Assembly (NCBI GenBank): GCA_036500345.1
Contig: DASYCE010000025.1
Span: 46,717-110,716, forward strand
Reading direction: 5' to 3'
DNA length: 64,000 bases
DNA from: Gemmatimonadales bacterium
GTDB lineage: Bacteria > Gemmatimonadota > Gemmatimonadetes > Gemmatimonadales > GWC2-71-9
Each line of letters starts with the position of its first letter. The first letter of the stretch is position 1. Shown piece by piece: positions 52,390-62,059 of this stretch. Both the position numbers and the translations under genes were made by a program. The notes beneath the pieces were generated by a model. The model did no database searches, was not told the origin of the DNA, and was given only the letters and a program-made list of their open reading frames with translations.

Positions 52390-54210
52390 ATGAACACTCG
52401 CCGTCAATTCCTGATCCAGACCCCGCTGGCGCTTCTCACCGTCGCGGTGGGATGCCGCCAGGATGGCGGCTCCACAGCTCAGCAACCGTCGAGCGCGAGC
52501 GGTGGCACGCCGGCTCCCGGCGCCCCGCCGACCTTCGGCACCGGCGCCGGGTCGGGGCCACCGGTCAACGCGGCGACATTTGCCGAAGCGGAAAAACTCC
52601 CGCAGGTCACCCTCACGCCGGCACAGCAGGCGCAGGCAGCGGACTCCTGGCGCCAGTCGATGGCGCCGTACCTCGAGCGGCGAACCGGCCCGCGGAAACT
52701 CGCGATCGCGCCGACCGATGCACCCGCAACACTCTGGAATCCGATGCTGCCGGGTGTCGCTCCTGGCCCATCGAAGGACCACTTCGTCCGCAGCGCGGCG
52801 ACGAGGGCGCCGTTGCCATCCACTGACGACGCCATCGCCTTCGCGCCGGTGTGGCAGCTGTCGAAGTGGATCGAATCGAAGCAACTCACGTCGACGCGAC
52901 TGACGCAGATCTATCTCTCGCGCATCGATCGCCTCAACCCGAAGGTCAACGCGATCATCACCCTGACGCGCGATCAGGCACTTGCACGCGCGGCGCAGGC
53001 AGACGCCGAAATCAAGGCGGGGAAGTATCGCGGCCCGCTGCACGGCATCCCGTATGGCGTGAAGGACCTTCTCGACACCGCCGGCATCGCGACGACCTAC
53101 GGCGCGGAGCCGTTCAAGAACCGGATTCCGACAGCGAACTCCGCCGTGGTGCAGCGTCTCGACGACGCCGGCGCGGTCCTCCTCGCCAAGCTGTCACTCG
53201 GCGCGCTGGCGCTCAACGACATCTGGTTCGGCGGGCAGACGATGAATCCGTGGCTCCTGGAAGAAGGTGCATCGGGATCGAGTGCCGGTCCGGGTGCTTC
53301 GACCGCCGCCGGTCTCGTCGGATTCGCGATCGGCAGCGAAACCGATGGGAGCATCGTGAGTCCATCGATGCGCTGCGGCGTGACCGGCTTTCGCCCGACC
53401 TTCGGACGGGTGGCGCGAAGCGGCGCGATGACGCTCTGCTGGTCGCTCGACAAGCTCGGCCCCATGACGCGCGCGGTCGAAGACACGATGCTGGTGCTCC
53501 GCGCCATCAGCGGACCTGATGCCGGCGATCCGTCGAGCGTTCCCAGCCATCTCGATTTCGACGCCACCGCGAGCGTGAAGGGGCTCAAGGTCGGATACAT
53601 CGCATCGTGGATGAAGGAAGCGCCCGCGACCGACGTCGATCGCGCCGCACTCGACACGATCAGGTCGGTCGGAATGATCCCGACGGAAGTGACCCTCCCC
53701 GACTGGCCGTACGATTCGATGATGCCGATCCTCTTCGCCGAAGGCGCGGCATCGTTCGAGGAGCTCACGCTGACCAACCAGATGGACACGCTGCGGATGC
53801 AGGTCAAGGATGCGTGGCCGAATCTCTTCCGTCAGGCACGCTTCCTCTCCGCGGTCGACATGGTGCAGGCCGACCGGATGCGCCGGAAGGTCGCGCTGGA
53901 AATGGCCCGCATCTTCGCATCGGTCGACTTGCTGATCGTGCCGTCGCTTCGCGATGAACAGCTGACGATCACCAACTTCACCGGGCATCCGTCGCTCACC
54001 ATGCGCGCCGGGTTCGTACAGGTCGCCGAAGCGCGCAGTGACTGGGCGCCCGACCCGGCGCATCCGCTGCCGAAGTTCTCGCCGCCGAGACGGGTACCGC
54101 ACGGAATCACCCTGCTGGGACGCCTCTTCGAGGATGGCCGGGTGGCGCAGGCGGGGCTGGCGCTCGAGCGGGCATTCGGCGTCGTGGGCGAGCATCCGCC
54201 GGGGTTCTGA
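52390..54210 (+). CDS. Tat-exported amidase-signature enzyme
   Basis: A 606-residue amidase. MNTRRQFLIQTPLALLTVAVGC is a twin-arginine signal followed by a possible lipobox cysteine, then a low-complexity Gly/Pro/Ser linker to about residue 60. Catalytic residues are in HGIPYGVKDLLDT (Lys), EGASGSSAGPGAST (cis-Ser) and GSETDGSIVSPS (nucleophile Ser). Probably a membrane-anchored periplasmic amide hydrolase. ATG 52390 has GGGAG eight bases upstream; sequence before it in the same frame is repeat-derived. Confidence 0.88.
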   Translation: MNTRRQFLIQTPLALLTVAVGCRQDGGSTAQQPSSASGGTPAPGAPPTFGTGAGSGPPVNAATFAEAEKLPQVTLTPAQQAQAADSWRQSMAPYLERRTGPRKLAIAPTDAPATLWNPMLPGVAPGPSKDHFVRSAATRAPLPSTDDAIAFAPVWQLSKWIESKQLTSTRLTQIYLSRIDRLNPKVNAIITLTRDQALARAAQADAEIKAGKYRGPLHGIPYGVKDLLDTAGIATTYGAEPFKNRIPTANSAVVQRLDDAGAVLLAKLSLGALALNDIWFGGQTMNPWLLEEGASGSSAGPGASTAAGLVGFAIGSETDGSIVSPSMRCGVTGFRPTFGRVARSGAMTLCWSLDKLGPMTRAVEDTMLVLRAISGPDAGDPSSVPSHLDFDATASVKGLKVGYIASWMKEAPATDVDRAALDTIRSVGMIPTEVTLPDWPYDSMMPILFAEGAASFEELTLTNQMDTLRMQVKDAWPNLFRQARFLSAVDMVQADRMRRKVALEMARIFASVDLLIVPSLRDEQLTITNFTGHPSLTMRAGFVQVAEARSDWAPDPAHPLPKFSPPRRVPHGITLLGRLFEDGRVAQAGLALERAFGVVGEHPPGF

Positions 54211-54256
54211 TGCGGATCATGTGGGGCCGGGCGGCGCCGGATCGTCGTCCGACGTG

Positions 54257-55162
54257 ATGACACCCGGACCGATCAGCGGCAGCGAACTGTTCGAGCTCGA
54301 CGACGCAACGATCGAGCGGCTGGAACTCACCGCGAACGCGATGCGTGAGTCGATCATCTCCATGCTCCTCGCCGCCGGAAGCGGACACACCGCCGGCCCC
54401 CTCGGCATGGCCGACATCTTTGCCTACCTCTTCATGCATGCGCTGCGGCACCAGCCCTCGAATCCGGCGTGGCCGGAGCGCGACCGCCTGGTCCTTTCCA
54501 ACGGACACATCTGTCCCGTGCTGTACGCTGCGATGGCGCACTCCGGATACTTCCCTATCGAGGAATTGCAGACGCTGCGCAAGTTCGGCTCACGGCTGCA
54601 GGGCCATCCACATCGCGAGCGACTGCCGGGACTCGAAACGAGCTCCGGTCCGCTCGGCTCGGGTCTGTCGCAGGCGGTGGGGATGGCGATCGCCGACCGG
54701 ATCGACTCGCCGTCGAGTGATCGCACCATCTACTGCCTCCTCTCCGACGGCGAGCACGACGAGGGGGCGACGTGGGAAGCGGGGATGCTCGGCGGCAAGG
54801 AGAAGCTGCGCAACCTGATCGCGATCATCGACCGCAACAACATCCAGATCGACGGCTTCACCGAGCAGGTGATGCCGCTCGAACCGATCGCCGACAAGTG
54901 GCGCGCGTGGAACTGGCATGTGATCGAAATCGACGGGCACAACTTCCGTGCGATCGACGGCGCGATCCGCGAAGCGAAGGCGATCTACGAACATCCGACG
55001 ATGATCGTGGCGCACACCATTCCGGGGAAGGGCGTCCGCGAATTCGAGCGCAAGTACGAATGGCACGGAAAGCCGCCCGACGCGAAGCAGGGGAAGATGG
55101 CGCTCGACGAACTTCGCACGCTCGACGGGAGAATCCGCGCCGAGCACGAGGGGTCGCGATGA
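54257..55162 (+). CDS. Transketolase, N-terminal (TPP-binding) subunit
   Basis: A 301-residue half-enzyme. SGHTAGPLGMADIFAYLF, LSNGHICPVLYA, ETSSGPLGSGLSQAVGMAIA and the thiamine diphosphate motif GEHDEGATWEAG...DRNN are conserved. It pairs with the next gene, which overlaps it by four bases and supplies the pyrimidine-binding and C-terminal domains. Split transketolases are common in archaea and several bacterial phyla. No ribosome site is evident at ATG 54257; GTG 54254 is an alternative. Confidence 0.92.
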   Translation: MTPGPISGSELFELDDATIERLELTANAMRESIISMLLAAGSGHTAGPLGMADIFAYLFMHALRHQPSNPAWPERDRLVLSNGHICPVLYAAMAHSGYFPIEELQTLRKFGSRLQGHPHRERLPGLETSSGPLGSGLSQAVGMAIADRIDSPSSDRTIYCLLSDGEHDEGATWEAGMLGGKEKLRNLIAIIDRNNIQIDGFTEQVMPLEPIADKWRAWNWHVIEIDGHNFRAIDGAIREAKAIYEHPTMIVAHTIPGKGVREFERKYEWHGKPPDAKQGKMALDELRTLDGRIRAEHEGSR

Positions 55163-56163
55163 TCGTTCCGGACCAGCACTTCGACGCGCGGATCTTCGAG
55201 AAGGACGTCGCGATGGCGGCGATTCGCAGCGGGTTCGGTGATGGCCTCGTGCTCGCGGGTGAGCGCGATCCCAACGTGGTGGGTCTCTGCGCCGACCTCA
55301 CCGACTCGACGCACATGCTGCCATTCAAGGAAAAGTATCCCGATCGGTTCATCGAGGTCGGCGTCGCCGAGCAGAATCTTGCCGGTGTGGGAAGCGGCAT
55401 GGCGGCGATGGGGAAAGTTCCGTTCATCACGTCGTACGCGATGTTCTCGCCGGGACGGAACTGGGAGCAGATCCGGACGACGATCTGCTACAACGACCAG
55501 CCGGTGAAGATCGCGGGATCGCACGCCGGGATTTCGGTGGGACCCGATGGCGGCACCCACCAGGCGATCGAGGATATCGCGATCACGCGCGTCATTCCGC
55601 GGATGATCGTGCTCTCGCCGTGCGACGCGATCGAGGCGCGCAAGGCGACGATCGCCGCGGCGAGCACCGGGACGCCGGTCTACCTGCGGCTGGCGCGTGA
55701 GAAGACTCCGGTGATGACCACGGACGATTCTCCGTTCGAAATCGGCAAGGCGCAGTGTGTCTGGGACACGAGCCTCGGCCAGCCGGCGCTCGAGCCGCAG
55801 GTGACGCTGATCGCCACCGGCGCGCTGCTGCACCAGGCGCTTGTCGCCGCGCGGGAGGTTGCCGCCGACGGGATCGGATCGATCGTGATCAACCTCTCGA
55901 CGATCAAGCCGATCGACGAAGCGGGGATTCTGGCGGCGGTACGGCGCGCGCCGCGGGTTGTCACGGTGGAGGAACATCAGGTCGCCGGCGGGATGGGGTC
56001 CGCGGTCGCCGAGCTGCTGGTGCAACGGATGCCGGTACCGCAGCGATTCATCGGCGTGGGGGACGACTTCGGGCAATCGGGAACGCCTGAGGAGCTGATC
56101 GCGCACTACGGGATGGACACGCCGCACATCGTGGCGGCGATCCGTGACGTGGTGCATGTTTAG
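55159..56163 (+). CDS. Transketolase, C-terminal subunit
   Basis: A 334-residue partner of the preceding protein. GLCADLTDSTHMLPFKEKYP, EVGVAEQNLAGVGSGMAAMG (catalytic Glu in the pyrimidine domain), HAGISVGPDGGTHQAIEDI and VEEHQVAGGMGSAVAE are all typical. Together the two form the heterotetrameric transketolase of the pentose phosphate pathway. Start at ATG 55159 inside the upstream stop. Confidence 0.93.
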   Translation: MIVPDQHFDARIFEKDVAMAAIRSGFGDGLVLAGERDPNVVGLCADLTDSTHMLPFKEKYPDRFIEVGVAEQNLAGVGSGMAAMGKVPFITSYAMFSPGRNWEQIRTTICYNDQPVKIAGSHAGISVGPDGGTHQAIEDIAITRVIPRMIVLSPCDAIEARKATIAAASTGTPVYLRLAREKTPVMTTDDSPFEIGKAQCVWDTSLGQPALEPQVTLIATGALLHQALVAAREVAADGIGSIVINLSTIKPIDEAGILAAVRRAPRVVTVEEHQVAGGMGSAVAELLVQRMPVPQRFIGVGDDFGQSGTPEELIAHYGMDTPHIVAAIRDVVHV

Positions 56164-56189
56164 CGATCCCGTTCCGATGAGGCGACCTG

Positions 56190-57881
56190 ATGCGATCGTT
56201 CCGCGCCACGACGATGGTAGTGGTCCTTGCGGCGGCCGGTGGGCTGCGTGCAATGGAAGGACAAGGGGCGACCCGCGCCCATGCCGGCAGCAACCGGACA
56301 TCGGCCGCGATCACCGCCGCCGACCTGCGGACGCGCCTCTTCCTCATCGCCGATGATTCGATGGCGGGCCGCGAAACCGGCTCGATCGGCGACTTCACCG
56401 CCGCCAACTACATCGCATCGGAATTCAAGCGACTCGGGATGATCCCGAAGGGCGAGGACGGCGACTGGTTCCAGACCGTCCCGTTCTGGATTCCCGCGCC
56501 CGAGTCGCGATCGCTCTCGATCGACGGCGGCGGGACGATCGCTTTCGGCCGTGATTACGTGGAGGTCGTCCTGGGGCGGCCGGCCGCGGCTGGCCCCGGG
56601 CCGTTCGATGTGGTCTACGGCGGCTCCGTCTACGACTCGGCGGCGTGGATCGACGCGGCGCATGCGGCGGGGAAGCTGGTGGTACTCGACATCGGCGCGA
56701 CGAACGGCGACGCTCCGGTCCAGCTCAATCCCATTGCCACATCACGGCATTTCGCCGGCGCTGCCGGCATTGCCCTGGCCCGGCCCGATCTGACGCCGGA
56801 TGCCACAGCCAACTTCATGCGCTACACGCCGAGGCCCGACACGACGCGCTTCGCGGGACGCCCGGCGATGATCTTGATGACGATGCACGCAGCCGATCTC
56901 CTTCTCGGAACAGCGGCCGGCGCGCGGCATGTCGGCGACGCCGGCCGTCGCGTCACGGGATCGATCTCGCTGCACTACGTGCCGGTGGCGTACCCGGCGC
57001 GAAATGTCATCGGCGTGGTCGAGGGAAGTGATCCGAAGCTTCGCGGCGAGTATGTCTCGCTCACCGCGCACAACGATCATGTCGGGATCTGCATGTCGGC
57101 GGTCGATCACGACTCGATGCGCGCGTTCCTGCATGTGCTGCGACCGATGGGCGCCGACACCAGGAACTGGAACGAAACACCCGAGGCCGACGCGACGATT
57201 CACGCGATGATCGACTCGATGCGCCGGCTTCACCCGCCGCGTGCGGACTCGATCTGCAACGGCGCCGACGACGACGGATCGGGGACGGCGGCGATTCTCG
57301 AACTCGCCGAGTCGTTCGCATCGCTCCCGATGGCGCAGCGGCCGCGGCGATCGATCCTCTTCGTCTCACATGTGGCGGAAGAGCGCGGCCTCGTCGGCTC
57401 GGCGTGGTTCACCGATCACGCCACGGTTCCGGTCGATTCGATCGTGGCCGAGATCGACGAGGACATGGTCGGGCGCGGGACAGCGTGGGACCTTCCGAAG
57501 GGAGGTCCGACCTATCTCGAGGTCGTCGGCGCGCGCCGCCTCTCCAACGAGTTCGGTGACCTCCTCGAAGCAGCCAACCGGAAGCAGCGCGTGCCGTTCG
57601 TCTTCAACTACGAGTTCGACGCGCCGCATCATCCATTGCAGTACTACTGTCGTGCCGACCATTACAGCTACGCGCGCTACGGCATCCCGAGTGTGGCGTT
57701 CTCGCGTGGCGAGCACCTCGACTATCACCAGGTGACCGACGAGCCGCAGTACATCGACTACGACGACATGCTCCGCGTGGTGCAGATGGTGCACGATGCG
57801 GCACTTGGCATCGGCAATCTCGATCATGCGCCGCGGCTCGACCAGCCGAAGGGCGATCCACACGCCCGGTGTGTGCAGTGA
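56190..57881 (+). CDS. Secreted M28-family zinc peptidase
   Basis: A 563-residue exported aminopeptidase-like protein. A signal peptide (MRSFRATTMVVVLAAAGGLRA) precedes a PA-type insertion (about 125-240). Zinc ligands are seen in LTAHNDHVG, NGADDDGSGTAAILELAE (bridging Asp), VAEERGLVGS (Glu pair), EIDEDMVG and YHQVTDEPQY (His). It should cleave peptides in the periplasm or outside the cell. GAGG stands upstream of ATG 56190. The stop is close to or within the next gene's start region. Confidence 0.88.
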   Translation: MRSFRATTMVVVLAAAGGLRAMEGQGATRAHAGSNRTSAAITAADLRTRLFLIADDSMAGRETGSIGDFTAANYIASEFKRLGMIPKGEDGDWFQTVPFWIPAPESRSLSIDGGGTIAFGRDYVEVVLGRPAAAGPGPFDVVYGGSVYDSAAWIDAAHAAGKLVVLDIGATNGDAPVQLNPIATSRHFAGAAGIALARPDLTPDATANFMRYTPRPDTTRFAGRPAMILMTMHAADLLLGTAAGARHVGDAGRRVTGSISLHYVPVAYPARNVIGVVEGSDPKLRGEYVSLTAHNDHVGICMSAVDHDSMRAFLHVLRPMGADTRNWNETPEADATIHAMIDSMRRLHPPRADSICNGADDDGSGTAAILELAESFASLPMAQRPRRSILFVSHVAEERGLVGSAWFTDHATVPVDSIVAEIDEDMVGRGTAWDLPKGGPTYLEVVGARRLSNEFGDLLEAANRKQRVPFVFNYEFDAPHHPLQYYCRADHYSYARYGIPSVAFSRGEHLDYHQVTDEPQYIDYDDMLRVVQMVHDAALGIGNLDHAPRLDQPKGDPHARCVQ

Positions 57882-57900
57882 GCACGTTGCGACCGTGGTG

Positions 57901-59676
57901 ATGGGGGCTTCGCTCACCGCCGACGGATGCCGGTTTCGCGTGTGGGCGCCCAACGCATCGCGGGTGGCGGTGATGGGAAGCTTCAATGCCTGGCGCGACG
58001 ACGAGTACCAGTTGGTGCGGCAGGACGGTGACATCTGGGAGACGGAGGTTGCCGGTGTCCGGGCCGGCGACGAGTACCTCTACGTGATCGACAATCGCGG
58101 CGGCGATGAATGGAATCCCGGGCAGCGAGGGCTTCGCCGGGTCGATCCGTGGGCGCGGGCGACGCGCGGCTCGGGGGGCAACGCCGTGGTGGTCGATGTT
58201 GACCGGGAGCTGGCGGAGTCCGGCTTGCGCGATGATCGATTCGTCACGCCGGAGGCGTCCGACTGGGTGATCTACCAGGTACACGTCGGGTCGTTCGTCG
58301 GCGGCGGCGACCTGGTGGACACCGGTCCGACGGCGACCGGGACGTTCGCGCAGTTCGAACAGAAGCTGGGCTACGTGCGGTCGCTGGGGTTTAACGCCAT
58401 CGCGCTGCTGCCGATCCACGAAAATCCCGGTGACGGCAACGAGGGGTACGGGCCGTCGCACCTGTTCGCGCCGGAATCGTCGTACGGATCGCCGGCCCAG
58501 TTGCGGCACCTGGTGCGCGCGGCGCATGACACCGGACTTGCGGTGGTGTTCGACGTCGTCTGGAATCACATGAGCGACTTCGATAACCGGCTCTGGGAGT
58601 TCGACGGAATGACCAGGGACGGCGGCATCTTCTTCGAAGTGGCCGGGCGCACGCCGTGGGGACCGCGGCTGGCATTCTGGAAGCGCGAAGTGCGCGACCT
58701 GATCGTGGCCAATGCGCAGATGTGCTTCGACGAGTATCACGTGGACGGGCTGCGAGTCGACGCCGCCGACGAGCTGTCGGCATCATTGCTGATCGACGTG
58801 TTGCGGGCGGTGCGCGGCGGCCCCGATGGCCGGTCCAGCTTGATGATCGCCGAATGGACTGGAGGGGATGTCGGCGGATCGCGGCGGCTGATCAACGAGA
58901 TCGGCTTCGACCGTCTCTGGGCGCTCGGCGATCCTTCCATCTTCCTCTCGGCCGTGAATGATGACCGCGTGCCCGACGCCACCGAGCGCACCGACCGGCT
59001 GGTCGACTTGATCACGCTGCCGGCTGGTGGGGCCCGGATCCGATACCTCCTCGGCTCACATGACACGGGGCATGACAACGACAGCGGCCGGCGGACAGGG
59101 TTCCGTCACTTTGTCGAGCTGGCCGGGGGGCGCGACAACTGGCACGCTCGCGCCAAGGCGAGAATCGGCTGGGTGCTCTGCACCGCGCTCCCCGGCACGC
59201 CGATGTGCTTCATGGGCGCGGAATGCCTGCAGCCGGGGTACTGGCACCCGCGTTCCGACGACAATCCGGCACACGGCGATCATCGATTCAACTGGCAGCG
59301 ATGCGGCGATGCCTTCGGCGGGGAGATGCGGGCGCTCGTCGGCACAGCCAACCGGGTGCGCTGGGATCACCCAGCGCTGCGTTCGGGGTCGCTCGACATC
59401 GTACATGTCGATGGCGCCAACGGCGTGGTTGCGTTCCGTCGAGACGCTGGCGGTGACGCCGTGCTGGTGGTGATCAACGTGAGCGATAACTCATGGCCCG
59501 TCGGCGGCTATGCCCTCCCGGTGCCCGGAGACGATCGCTCCTGGCGGAAGGTCCTCGATTCACAGGATCGAGCGTTTGGCGGCGACGAATCGGCGAGTGA
59601 CGAACATCCGGCATCGATCGGCGGGACGCTCCATCTCGGCGTGGGGCGCTGGTCGGTGATGATACTCCGCGGGTGA
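57901..59676 (+). CDS. GH13 alpha-glucan enzyme with CBM48 (branching enzyme-like)
   Basis: A 591-residue protein. Residues 1-100 are a CBM48-like domain (FRVWAPNASRVAVMGSFNAW). The GH13 barrel shows VVFDVVWNH, GLRVDAADEL (nucleophile Asp), LMIAEWTGG (acid/base Glu) and LLGSHDTGHD. A C-terminal beta domain follows. It most resembles glycogen branching or related transglycosylases. The start is uncertain: ATG 57901 is chosen; GTG codons at 57895 and 57871 are in frame and no ribosome site decides. Confidence 0.87.
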   Translation: MGASLTADGCRFRVWAPNASRVAVMGSFNAWRDDEYQLVRQDGDIWETEVAGVRAGDEYLYVIDNRGGDEWNPGQRGLRRVDPWARATRGSGGNAVVVDVDRELAESGLRDDRFVTPEASDWVIYQVHVGSFVGGGDLVDTGPTATGTFAQFEQKLGYVRSLGFNAIALLPIHENPGDGNEGYGPSHLFAPESSYGSPAQLRHLVRAAHDTGLAVVFDVVWNHMSDFDNRLWEFDGMTRDGGIFFEVAGRTPWGPRLAFWKREVRDLIVANAQMCFDEYHVDGLRVDAADELSASLLIDVLRAVRGGPDGRSSLMIAEWTGGDVGGSRRLINEIGFDRLWALGDPSIFLSAVNDDRVPDATERTDRLVDLITLPAGGARIRYLLGSHDTGHDNDSGRRTGFRHFVELAGGRDNWHARAKARIGWVLCTALPGTPMCFMGAECLQPGYWHPRSDDNPAHGDHRFNWQRCGDAFGGEMRALVGTANRVRWDHPALRSGSLDIVHVDGANGVVAFRRDAGGDAVLVVINVSDNSWPVGGYALPVPGDDRSWRKVLDSQDRAFGGDESASDEHPASIGGTLHLGVGRWSVMILRG

Positions 59677-59764
59677 GCCATGTCGCGAGCGCCTCGGGCT
59701 GTGTCTGGGCGGCGTGGGGTCGACGTCGTTCGGGGTGACGTCCACCCGATCATGGAGCGAAACC

Positions 59765-60022
59765 GTGACCGACCCGACTGATTCACGACGCAAGCCGCGG
59801 CCGCCGGAATTCACCGAATTGAAGGATGGGAAGCCGTTGCCGAAGGAGCTGACCGGCCGCGCCAGCGAGACGACCGATGGCCTTCCGGAACTCTTTGCTG
59901 ATGATGACGCCGAGCATTTTGCCGATGGCTTTCACGGCGGGAGCAACGGAGATCCCGATTCCGACGTCGACGACGAGGAGCCGAAGGTTCCGGACAACGA
60001 TGGTGACGTGACTGCCGACTAA
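59765..60022 (+). CDS. Small acidic protein (85 aa)
   Basis: An 85-residue hydrophilic protein starting at GTG 59765, with GGAG seven to eight bases upstream. The N-terminal half is basic and Pro-rich (DSRRKPRPPEF), the C-terminal half strongly acidic (DPDSDVDDEEPKVPDNDGD). No fold recognised; probably disordered. Its stop codon overlaps that of the convergent DUF3108-like gene by three bases. Confidence 0.6.
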   Translation: MTDPTDSRRKPRPPEFTELKDGKPLPKELTGRASETTDGLPELFADDDAEHFADGFHGGSNGDPDSDVDDEEPKVPDNDGDVTAD

Positions 60023-60789
60023 TGCACCCAGGTCGGTGTGGCGAGATCGATGCGCCACACCGGCCCGCTGTACATCGGACCCTCGAACCTGAGAAATGCC
60101 GGCGCGCCGCTCGTGGCAATCCAGATGTGGCTGTCCGGTGGAATCTTCCCCAGCAATTTCGCCAGCACGCCGGTGATGCCACCCACTTTCGGCTTGAGGG
60201 TGTAGTGCGCCGTCGACTCGAGCGACGCGGACTTCACGCGTGCCGGCTCCGACGGAATGAATTCGAGACCGATGACGCGCGGCTTGGGCAGGAACGCGAC
60301 CACGTGCACGTCGCGCGTTTCATCGGGGCGCAGGTTCTTGGCGATCATCAGCGGGAGGCCGTTCGCCACGTCACCGGGAAGATCCAGTGATCCGGTGTAG
60401 TTGCTGACCTTGCCGTCGTCGTGCGAGGTCGCGCGGACCTGGTACCGCCCCGACCTCCAGATCGTCGCATCGAGGTCGCGGTCGAACGCGGCGCCACGCT
60501 GGATCAGGTGGTAGCGCTGCATCGCCAACCCGTGGTCCTGCGAATAATCGACCGTCTCCTCGAACCGCGATCCATCGTGGAAGTCGAACGCAAGTACCGA
60601 CTCGACCCCGCTGCTGGTCCCCCGTTGCACCAGATCTCCCCGGGCGATTTCCCGGCCATCGGCCGCATGCATCACCAGGAAGCCATGGGCAGTCCCCTCG
60701 GGGAAGCGGACCGCAACCCGGCCGGTGTCGGGCCTGGCTGGAGCCTGCGCAGAACCAGCGATGAGCAGCGTCAAGGCGATTTCGAGCAC
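60019..60789 (-). CDS. DUF3108-like secreted protein
   Basis: A 256-residue exported protein starting at GTG 60789 with GGAAGAAG five bases upstream; MLEIALTLLIAGSAQA is the signal peptide. The beta-rich body with FDFHDGSRFEETVDYSQDHG, SHDDGKVSNYTGSLDLPGD and the ending KPKVGGITGVLAKLLGKIPP, then SHIWIATSGAPAFLRFEGPM, fits the DUF3108/LolA-like family of periplasmic proteins. Function unknown. Confidence 0.75.
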   Translation of the reverse strand: MLEIALTLLIAGSAQAPARPDTGRVAVRFPEGTAHGFLVMHAADGREIARGDLVQRGTSSGVESVLAFDFHDGSRFEETVDYSQDHGLAMQRYHLIQRGAAFDRDLDATIWRSGRYQVRATSHDDGKVSNYTGSLDLPGDVANGLPLMIAKNLRPDETRDVHVVAFLPKPRVIGLEFIPSEPARVKSASLESTAHYTLKPKVGGITGVLAKLLGKIPPDSHIWIATSGAPAFLRFEGPMYSGPVWRIDLATPTWVH

Positions 60790-61049
60790 TCGGTCTTCTT
60801 CCGATGATTTGTCTGGGAGACGCTCGCCGCGACGCCGGCAGGACGGCAAGCCAGTCATTGCTCGAATCCGTCGACGGGGCGAGCCAAATCGCGGACGAAG
60901 GGGCTACCGGAGCGGGTGAACCCGAGGGGCATGAAAGTCGCCTATGGGTGGTGGCAGAGACCCGCGACGGCGCGGACGTGTAAGGCGTTGGACAGTTTGA
61001 TGTTAGCGCCGCGACAGGGTCGCCGGCGCAGACCCAGGAGAGAGGGACG

Positions 61050-61670
61050 ATGTTGATCATCCAAATGGCGGTGGAGTCGGCAGTTAGAGGGTGGTCGATG
61101 CTGCTGTGGCGGGCACGGCACACCTCCCGTGTCGGCGATCTGTGGCGCGCGTTCGGCGCTGGCTCATATGGACCAGCCGTGGCGATCAGTCCACGGCAAC
61201 GTGCCGAGCGGACTGGCCGACTGGTGTCACAAACTGACCTGCACGGATTCACGACACTTGAGCTCACGATGGTCGTCGTCATCCTCGGCATCCTGACGGC
61301 GATGGTCGTCCCGCAGGTCTCCAGGTATACCGAGAAGAGCGAAGCGGGCCGCGCCGCGATGGTGGTGCAGCAGGACCTCGAGCGGAGCTTTGCGCTGGCG
61401 GCACGCCTGCGGCAGCCGATGGTCCTCACCGCGGACAACACGCAGCACATCTACCAGGTCAAGGACCAGACCGACGATTCGGTGCGCCTGACGCGCCGCC
61501 TGTCGCTGGGCCAGGAATTCGGCGTCGAAACGATGACGTTCTCCAACACCAGCATCACCATCCAGCCGAACGGCGTCGCCAGCGACACCCTCGGCGTCAC
61601 CCTCACGGCGCGCAACACGACGCGGCACGTGTCGATGACCCGAATCGGTCTGATCCAGAGGACTCAGTGA
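61050..61670 (+). CDS. Type IV pilin/pseudopilin with long leader
   Basis: A 206-residue prepilin-like protein. The methylation/cleavage motif HGFTTLELTMVVVILG lies at residues 65-80, giving a 65-residue leader if the ATG at 61050 (AGGAG-type ribosome site) is used. A GTG at 61224 would give a normal seven-residue leader but has no good ribosome site. The globular part (LERSFALAARLRQPMVLTAD) resembles GspH/FimT minor pilins. First gene of a pilus or type II secretion operon; overlaps the next gene. Confidence 0.8.
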   Translation: MLIIQMAVESAVRGWSMLLWRARHTSRVGDLWRAFGAGSYGPAVAISPRQRAERTGRLVSQTDLHGFTTLELTMVVVILGILTAMVVPQVSRYTEKSEAGRAAMVVQQDLERSFALAARLRQPMVLTADNTQHIYQVKDQTDDSVRLTRRLSLGQEFGVETMTFSNTSITIQPNGVASDTLGVTLTARNTTRHVSMTRIGLIQRTQ

Positions 61671-62059
61671 TCCGCGATCGGCGGGGCGTCGGATTGATCG
61701 AGGTCATCCTGTCGATCTCGATGTTCGCCATCGTAATCGCCGGGCTGTCGCCGGCGCTGGTGATGCGCGCGCGGAGCGAGCGGCTGGCGACGGCGGAGAC
61801 GTATCGCTGGGCGCTGTCGGCGGAGGCGATCAACCGGATCAACGCAACGCCGGCTGCGGCGATGCTCACCGGGACGACCTGCGACACGGCGGCGGCGCTA
61901 CCGATCCAGTTTTCGCGGTGCGTCACGATCACCAACGTGACGACGCGCCTCCAGCGCGCGACGGTGGTGGTGCTTCCGATCAACCTCTCCTCGATCCCGG
62001 GCGACACCATCGTCCTCGATCGCGCCAACAACGTCGGTCCACTCGACCTGGGGAGCTGA
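61667..62059 (+). CDS. PilV-like minor pseudopilin
   Basis: A 130-residue prepilin: RRGVGLIEVILSISMFAIVIAGLSPALVMR carries the cleavage site and hydrophobic helix (only its first half is needed to see the motif), with Glu5 of the mature form. Short leader MIRDRRG is canonical. GTG start 61667 overlaps the previous stop; its own stop overlaps pilW-like 62059. Confidence 0.83.
   Translation: MIRDRRGVGLIEVILSISMFAIVIAGLSPALVMRARSERLATAETYRWALSAEAINRINATPAAAMLTGTTCDTAAALPIQFSRCVTITNVTTRLQRATVVVLPINLSSIPGDTIVLDRANNVGPLDLGS

Noticed and set aside
60859..61049. Possible c-di-GMP (GEMM) riboswitch before the pseudopilins
   Set aside because: A few matching words (GGACG..AAG, CTACCGG) but the P2 helix and receptor elements do not line up.
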